64,000 nt of DNA from Ovis canadensis. Its lineage: Eukaryota > Chordata > Mammalia > Artiodactyla > Bovidae. Made by a program: the position numbers and the translations under genes. The DNA lies in NCBI RefSeq assembly GCF_042477335.2, contig NC_091246.1:17481001-17545000 (forward strand), written 5' to 3'. Shown in pieces: positions 57,944-64,000 of this stretch (position 1 is the first letter of the stretch; every line of letters starts with the position of its first letter). Under the pieces are notes generated by a model. The model was not told the origin of the DNA and did no database searches. It worked only from the letters and a program-made list of their open reading frames with translations.

Positions 57944-59377
57944 CTTCAATATCTTTACTGACATTTTCTTTGCTTGAATGAGCAGTTTTTAAAATAAAAT
58001 TATTGCCAAAATCTCCCACCAGAATTGTGGACATGTCAAATATTCATCATAATTTCATCAGTTTTCAATTTATATATTTCAAAGGTATATTGCTACAGTC
58101 ATTACAGTTACAGTCATAAATATTATTTCTTCTTGGTGGACTATTCCTTTGTAAAATTATATAGTGGGCCTTTTAATCCTTTAACATCCTTTAACATTCC
58201 CTTCAATAAAATTCTACTTTGTCTGATACTAAAATTACAGTACAATTTTCCTTAGTTAATAATACCTGGGTATATCTTTTCCATCCCCATAATTTTCAAG
58301 CTTCCTGTGTGGTTTTGCTTTAATTTTGCTTTTTCCAAGCATGTTATAGCTAAATGGTGTTTTATTTGATGATCTTTATCTTTTTATAGGTTAGCTTAAT
58401 CTGTGAATATTTACTGTAATAAATTACGTAGTTGGACATATTTTGAACTCTATAGACTGTCTGATTTCCTGTCCTGGATTCACCAATTATTAGTTGTGTG
58501 ACCTTGGCCAATCTCTTTGTGCTTTACTCTCATTTATAAAATGAGGGTACTAGCAGTACCTCAGAGAGATATTAGCATAGAATGAATATATAAATGTAAA
58601 GTGCACAGAATAGTATGCAACACACATGTAACAATGCTGACTATTTTATGCTTATTTTTACATGTTTTCAGTTTACTATACTTTTTCTTTGTCCCACCTT
58701 TCCTACTTTCATTTGGATTGGTAAAGGTTTATAAATTATCTTTTGTTCTGCTTGTCTGGAAGTTTCAAATAATACTTCTATCCAGTAGGAATTAATGTCT
58801 GTAATATTTACTGTTTATTTTTCAGCAAATGTAACACTATAAAATTTTCTAATAAAGACTAAATGTATGCAGAATCTTTATACTCTTCCTTTACATGGGA
58901 CTTAGTATACTTATTCCTTGAAAACATAACAAATCTCCTTCTCAACTTATTTTTAACATACTGTCTTCTTTTTGTAAACTAGACAAGAGCTAACAGATTT
59001 ACTGAGATGTTTGATCTATTTCTGTGGCCACCATTATTCCATATATATCAACTCTTCCTTCTGGGTTCTTAAATAGAGTTTTAATGTACATCGGTAAAAA
59101 ATAAACTTTCTTAGTCTTTGTACATATCCAAATGCGTTTATCTTGACCTCCCTCTTGAGTACTAGTTTTAAGTGTACATAACATTCTTACTTGAGAGTTA
59201 TTTCTCCTCAACTTTTGGAAGATGTTACTCCATTATCTTCTGTGCTCTATTGTTGCTGAGGTATATCTGCTTTTCTTCTATGAGCAATCTATTGTCTCTG
59301 GTAACCTGTAAATTTTTTTGATTTGGGTATTATTGTTTCTTTAAGAAGCATCCAGATGTAGATTATTTATCCTGCTT
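57944..59377 (-). mobile_element. Old L1 remnants with a MIR
   Basis: Continues the old L1 in reverse (CCAAAATCTCCCACCAGAAT; CTTCTGTGCTCTATTGTTGC). A plus-strand MIR at about 58440-58615 (TTAGTTGTGTGACCTTGGCC, then TATAAAATGAGGG) lies within it. Confidence 0.55.
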
Positions 59378-59711
59378 CAGTTCAGTTCAGTTCAGTCACT
59401 CAGTCGTGTCTGACTCTTTGCCACCCCATGAACTGCAGCACGCCAGGCCTCCCTGTCCATCACCAACTCCCAGAGTCCACCCAAACCCACGTCCATCAAA
59501 TCGGTGATGCCATCCAACCATCTCATCCTCTGTCGTCCCCTTCTCCTCCTGCCCTCAATCTTTCCAGCATCATGGTCTTTTCCAATGAGTCAGCTCTTCG
59601 CATCAGGTGGTCAAAGTATTGGAGTTTCAGCTTTATCATCAGTCCTTCCAAAGAACACCCAGGACTGATCTCCTTTAGGATGGATTGGTTGGATCTCCAT
59701 GCAGTCCAAGG
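59378..59711 (-). mobile_element. BovB LINE 3' end (left arm of inverted pair)
   Basis: From the TTCAGTTCAGTTCAG tail to GATCTCCATGCAGTCCAAG on the minus strand, where it abruptly meets a plus-strand BovB piece. Confidence 0.93.
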
Positions 59712-60123
59712 TGGTCATGTATGGATGTGAGAGCTGGACTATAAAGAAAGCTGAGCACAGAATTGATGCTTTTCAACTGTCGTAATGGAGAAGACTCTTG
59801 AGAGTCCCTTGGACGGCAAGGAAATCCAACCAGGAGATCAGCCCTGGGTGTTCATTGGAAGGACTGATGTTGAAGCTGAAATTCCAATACTTTGGCCACC
59901 TGATGCGAAGAGCTGACTCATTTGAAAAGACCCTGATGCTGAGAAAGATTGAGGGCAGGAGGAGAAGGGCACGACAGAGGATGAGATGGTTGGATGGCGT
60001 CACCGACTCGATTGACATGGCTTTGGGTATACTCTGGGAGTTGGTGAGGGACAGGGAGGCCTGGCGTGCTGCGGTTCATGGAAACGCAAAGAGTCGGATA
60101 CGACTGACCGACTGAACTGAACT
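59712..60123 (+). mobile_element. BovB LINE 3' end (right arm, inverted)
   Basis: Starts at VVMYGCESWTIKKAEH and runs to the CGACTGAACTGAACTGAC tail. It is inverted relative to both neighbours. Its last 330 bases are the reverse complement of 59378-59711. Confidence 0.93.
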
Positions 60124-61755
60124 GACTAGATGGACCTCTGTTGGCAAAGTAATGTCTCCGTTTTTTAATGTGCTGTCTAGGTTGGTCGTAACTTTCCTTC
60201 CAAGGACTAAGTGTCTTTTAATTTCACGGCTGCAGTCACCATCTGCAGTGATTTTAGAGCCCAGAAAAATAAAGTCAGCCACTGTTTCCACTGTTTCCCC
60301 ATCTGTTTCCCATGCAGTGATGGGACCGGATGCCATGATCTTTGTTTTCTGAATGTTGAGCTTTAAGCCAACTTTCCCCACTCTCCTCTTTCACTTTCAT
60401 TAAGTGGTTTTTAGTTCCTCTTCACTTTCTTCCATAAGGGTGGTGTCATCTGCATACCTGAGGTTATTGATATTTCTCTCGGCAATCTTGATTCCAGCTT
60501 GTGCTTCCTCCAGCCCAGCGTTTCTCATGACGTACTCTGCATATACGTTAAATAAGCAGGATGACAACAGACAGCCTTAACGTACTCCTTTTTCTATTTT
60601 GAACCAGTTTGTTGTTCCATGTCCAGTTATAACTATTTGATCCTGACCTGCATACAGATTTCTCAAGAGGCAGGCCAGGTGGTCTGGTAGTCCCTTCTCT
60701 TTCAGAATTTTCCAGTTTATTGTGATCCACACAGTCAAAGGATTTGGCATAGTCAATAAAACAGAAATAGGTATTTTTCTGAAACTCTATTGCTTTTCCA
60801 TGATCCAGCAGATATGGCAATTTGATCTCTGGTTCCTCTGCCTTTTCTAAAACCAGCTTGAACATCTGGAAGTGCATGGTTCACGTACTGCTGAAGCCTG
60901 GCTTGGAGAATTTTGAGCATTACTTTACTAGCATGTGAGATGAGTGCAATTGTGTGGTAGTTTGAGCATTCTTTGGCATTGCCTTTCTTTGGGATTGAAA
61001 TGAAAAGTGACCTTTTCCAGTTCCGTGGCCACTGCTGAGTTTTCCAAATTTGCTGGCATATTGAGTGCAGCACTTTCACAGCATCATCTTTCAGCATGTG
61101 AAATAGCTCCACTGGAATTCCATCACCTCCACTAGTTTTGTTCGCAGTGATGCTTCCTAAGGCCCTCTTAACTTCACATTCCAGGATGTCTGGTTCTAGG
61201 TGAGTGATCACACCATTGTGATTATCTGGGTTGTGAGGATCTTTTTTGCACAGTTCCTCCGTGTATTCTTGCCACCTTTTCTTAATATCTTCTGCTTCTG
61301 TTAGGTCCATTTCTGTCCTTTATTGAGCCCGTCTTATCTCTAATTTTCTGGAAGAGATCTCTAGTCTTTCCCGTTCTATTATTTTCCTCTATTTCTTTGC
61401 ACTCAAAAATGAGGAAGGCTTTCTTTTCTCTCCTTCCTTTTCTATGGAACTCTGAATTCAAATGGGTATATCTTTCCTTTTCTCCTTTGCTTTTCTCTTC
61501 CCTTCTTTTCACAGCTATTTGTAAACCCTCCTCAGACAGCCATTTTGCTTCTTTGCATTTCTTTTTCTTGGGGATGGTCTTGCTCCCTGTCTCCTGCACA
61601 ATGTCACAGACCTCCGTCCATAGTTCATCAGGTACTCTGTCGTTCAGATCTACTCCCTCAAATCTATTTGTCACTTCCACTCTATAATCATAAGGGATAT
61701 GATTTAGGTCATACCTGAATGGTGTAGTGGTTTTCCCCACTTCCTTCAATTTATC
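60124..61755 (-). mobile_element. BovB LINE, linker and RT region
   Basis: It starts at the KVRLV region just before VVMYG. It reads leftward-coded SKITADGDCS, LRYADDTTLM (near 60455), FIDYAKSFDCVDH, DVQAGFRKGRG, SGGDGIPVELFH, EAEDIKKRWQEYTEELC and KVGKTTTPFRYDLN, ending at about 61755. The largest open frame is 185 codons; frameshifts near 60750 and 61300 break it. The endonuclease is missing. Confidence 0.94.
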
Positions 61756-64000
61756 CTCCTCATCTGTCTTTAATATAGAGATTCTTTTTAAATACTGCTT
61801 TTTCATTATTTACTCCATTCTATTTTAGCTCAGTATGTGTTTTAGATATATCCATCAGTAATATTTAGAGCAAAGGGAATATGACAAAGTGAGAATTACT
61901 CTGCCACATTAATCATGTCATTAGCATCGATTCTGCCCATAGTTTTCTAAACATTTCTAAGAATCAACTGTTGAAAACCAAAGTTACAGCATGCTGACTA
62001 GTATTTTTTGAACCATCTCTCTTCCACTAAACTCCTCACAATCCCGCCACAGTTAATACCGAAGCAAAAGATGTAATAGAGATATGGTTAACAAACTTTT
62101 CATAGACTGTTCTAGAATTTAGTCTTTCTGAGGTTTTTATTGATTCCATACACCAATCCTGTCCCAAACTTCTAACATATAATGAATATATATATAGCAT
62201 ATATATATTTATAAGATAAAATTCTACCCATTGAACCTTGTGTATTCCACTGACTTCCACTGTGAATTGAGTGATCCCATCTATTCTATTGGCAAACTCT
62301 CCTATGCAATCTCCACAGGACAGAACTAAACTAGAGAACTAGAAGAAATTTATATCACCAATGAGTAGACAAATTAAAGCTTGTATCATTTAACAGCTGA
62401 ATGCACATGCCTAACAACCATATCAAAAACTATTCATTTAAAGCATGCACAAAACTTTTCTTTAAGGTCACAGGACAAAGCCTCTGGACATTTTTATTTC
62501 TACTGCATAACTTTCAAAAACTATATCTTTAGCTCATTAACAAGTAATTAGACTCCAGCTGTGCTTGCTTTGTCTCAGACAATTTGTATACTATTCCTTT
62601 TCGATATAACAGATAATGAAAAAAGGAGATTAAGTTATGATTTCAAATTTCATACTAAACATATAAACGGCTTCTTTTATTTTGATCTCAGCTTATCCAA
62701 TTTGTCCAAGCTGATGCAAAAGGCTCCAAGTTTATCATTGCAATTAGGTCTGCCTTGATCAAATTCATGATTTCTGGTCCCAGATATCCTCTTGTTTCAA
62801 CCTGTGATCTTGGGCGCTTTTCTCTTAGCATAAATTTTCTAAGTCATAGATTTTTTTGTTTTTCAATGTTTTAAATCAGTTTTTCAAGGTGCAATTTACA
62901 CATAATGAAAAGCACCCATTTCAGATTTTGACAGATATATACACCTGGGTTACCACTAAAATAATCAAGATATAAAACATTTCTACCACCCTGGTTCCCT
63001 AAAGCGCTCTGCTTCTGTGGCAGGCATATGGTCAATCCACCCTGGCCCCTGGTGATCAATGACCTTTTTATATTCTTGACTGCTTTTGCCTGCTTTTTGC
63101 CTGCTTTACAATCTCAAATAAATGCCGGTACATAGTACATATTCTGCCTATCTGACTTCTTCCACTTAACACAAGGTTTTGGAGATTCATCCATGTTACT
63201 GCATGTATCAGTAGCTGGTTCCTCTCTGTTGCTAAGCAGAATTCCATTGTTTGAACATACCATAACTTGTCTATTTGGTCACCAAAAGATGGGCATTTGG
63301 GTTGTTTTCATTTTTTGGCTACCATGAATAAAACTGCTATGAACTCTTTAAAATTTTAATGAAAATTTGTTTTCATTTCTATCAGAATACTACCTTATAG
63401 AGTCTCTGATATATTCAAACAACAAAATATGTCTTAAAAACAAAATTTATTTCACACAAGTAAAAAGCTGACTATTCATTATGAGGTAGTCGTCTCTTAA
63501 AAAAAAAACAAATGAAGAACTGCCCCTTCTATATAGCGTATAAGAAATACGATTACCGTATAATATGCATTCAGTGTCCCCGCCCTTGATGGTTTGGAGA
63601 TTAATTAAGGAGGCCTAAATATAGCTAAATGTTGTAAAATATGAAGGTATAAACAGAGTTGGAAATATGACATCATTTTTAGTAAAGCTAATGTTTTAAA
63701 TGCATTCATTTAAAGAATTATTCAAATCTGTCTTTTTAGCTTCACAGCTGTAAGTACTCAAAACAGAATGTGTTTTTTGAGAGCTAAAACTATGGAAGCA
63801 TAGTTATCAATCTATGGAGCTGAGAGAGCCTATGAGTGGGGAGTCAACAATCAATACCACTTTTACTTCTTTTGAAGCTGTGACTGAAAATAACAGGGAA
63901 CAACTTCATGGCTTTGATTCTCCAAAGGTGCTAGGTTGGATTAAGTCATCAATCCAGGGTCACCCTTACATCTTAAGGCAACACTACAGACTGTGTTTAA
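61756..64000. other. FKTN intron with old L1 3' remnant
   Basis: No exon is recognised. About 62865-63370 (GTGCAATTTACACATAATGA; CATCCATGTTACTGCATGTA; GGTTGTTTTCATTTTTTGGC) is old L1 3' sequence in reverse. The rest is unique AT-rich DNA. Confidence 0.5.

Noticed and set aside
60753..61806. Two sizeable minus-strand frames (185 and 174 codons)
   Set aside because: Both are pieces of a frameshifted BovB ORF2.
1..64000. CRISPR array, phage, plasmid or bacterial defence system
   Set aside because: No regularly spaced short repeats, no operons and no prokaryotic genes; the DNA is mammalian throughout.

Overview
The window is nuclear DNA of a ruminant, most likely a bovid such as cattle. The evidence is the repeat content: many BovB (RTE-type) LINE fragments, Bov-tA and Bov-A2 SINEs, CHR-type tRNA-Glu SINEs and ruminant L1, none of which occur together outside Ruminantia. 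I see no bacterial, phage or CRISPR features. The locus is recognised from two minus-strand coding pieces, TAL2 at 17.3-17.6 kb and the last coding exon of FKTN at 49.7-50.0 kb. In human 9q31 the order is FKTN, TAL2, TMEM38B, all on one strand, so this window is the same block seen in reverse. TMEM38B is expected off the left end and the other FKTN exons off the right end.

Layout: 0-17 kb is TAL2 3' flanking DNA, with BovB and L1 stacks and a repeat-free regulatory-looking block at 4.14-4.62 kb (element A). TAL2 has an uninterrupted 105-codon reading frame starting ten bases after a strong splice acceptor. A GC-rich segment at 23.56-24.11 kb holds a minus-strand GC box, TATA box and splice donor, a good candidate for TAL2's noncoding first exon. 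Element B lies at 28.23-28.68 kb. 29-35 kb is old L1, MIR and BovB debris. 35.9-42.6 kb is a minus-strand L1 with an intact 5' side but no 3' end. 43-49.7 kb is the probable FKTN 3' UTR and downstream region. 50-64 kb is an FKTN intron filled with BovB and L1.

The main discovery candidate is the A/B pair. These are two apparently unique blocks about 24 kb apart, one on each side of TAL2. They share three sequence cores in the same order and orientation: a 28-bp block with 24 identities containing the palindromic homeodomain site TAATCCGATTA, then TGCACCTGC (an E-box), then a 19-bp TTAATTGAT... block with 17 identities. Element A also carries GATA motifs. TAL2 acts with GATA factors in midbrain GABAergic neurons, so the pair looks like duplicated or shadow enhancers of TAL2; that function is inference.

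About 13 kb (roughly a fifth) of the window is BovB in 17 segments. Several are nested or rearranged, and none encodes an intact protein.
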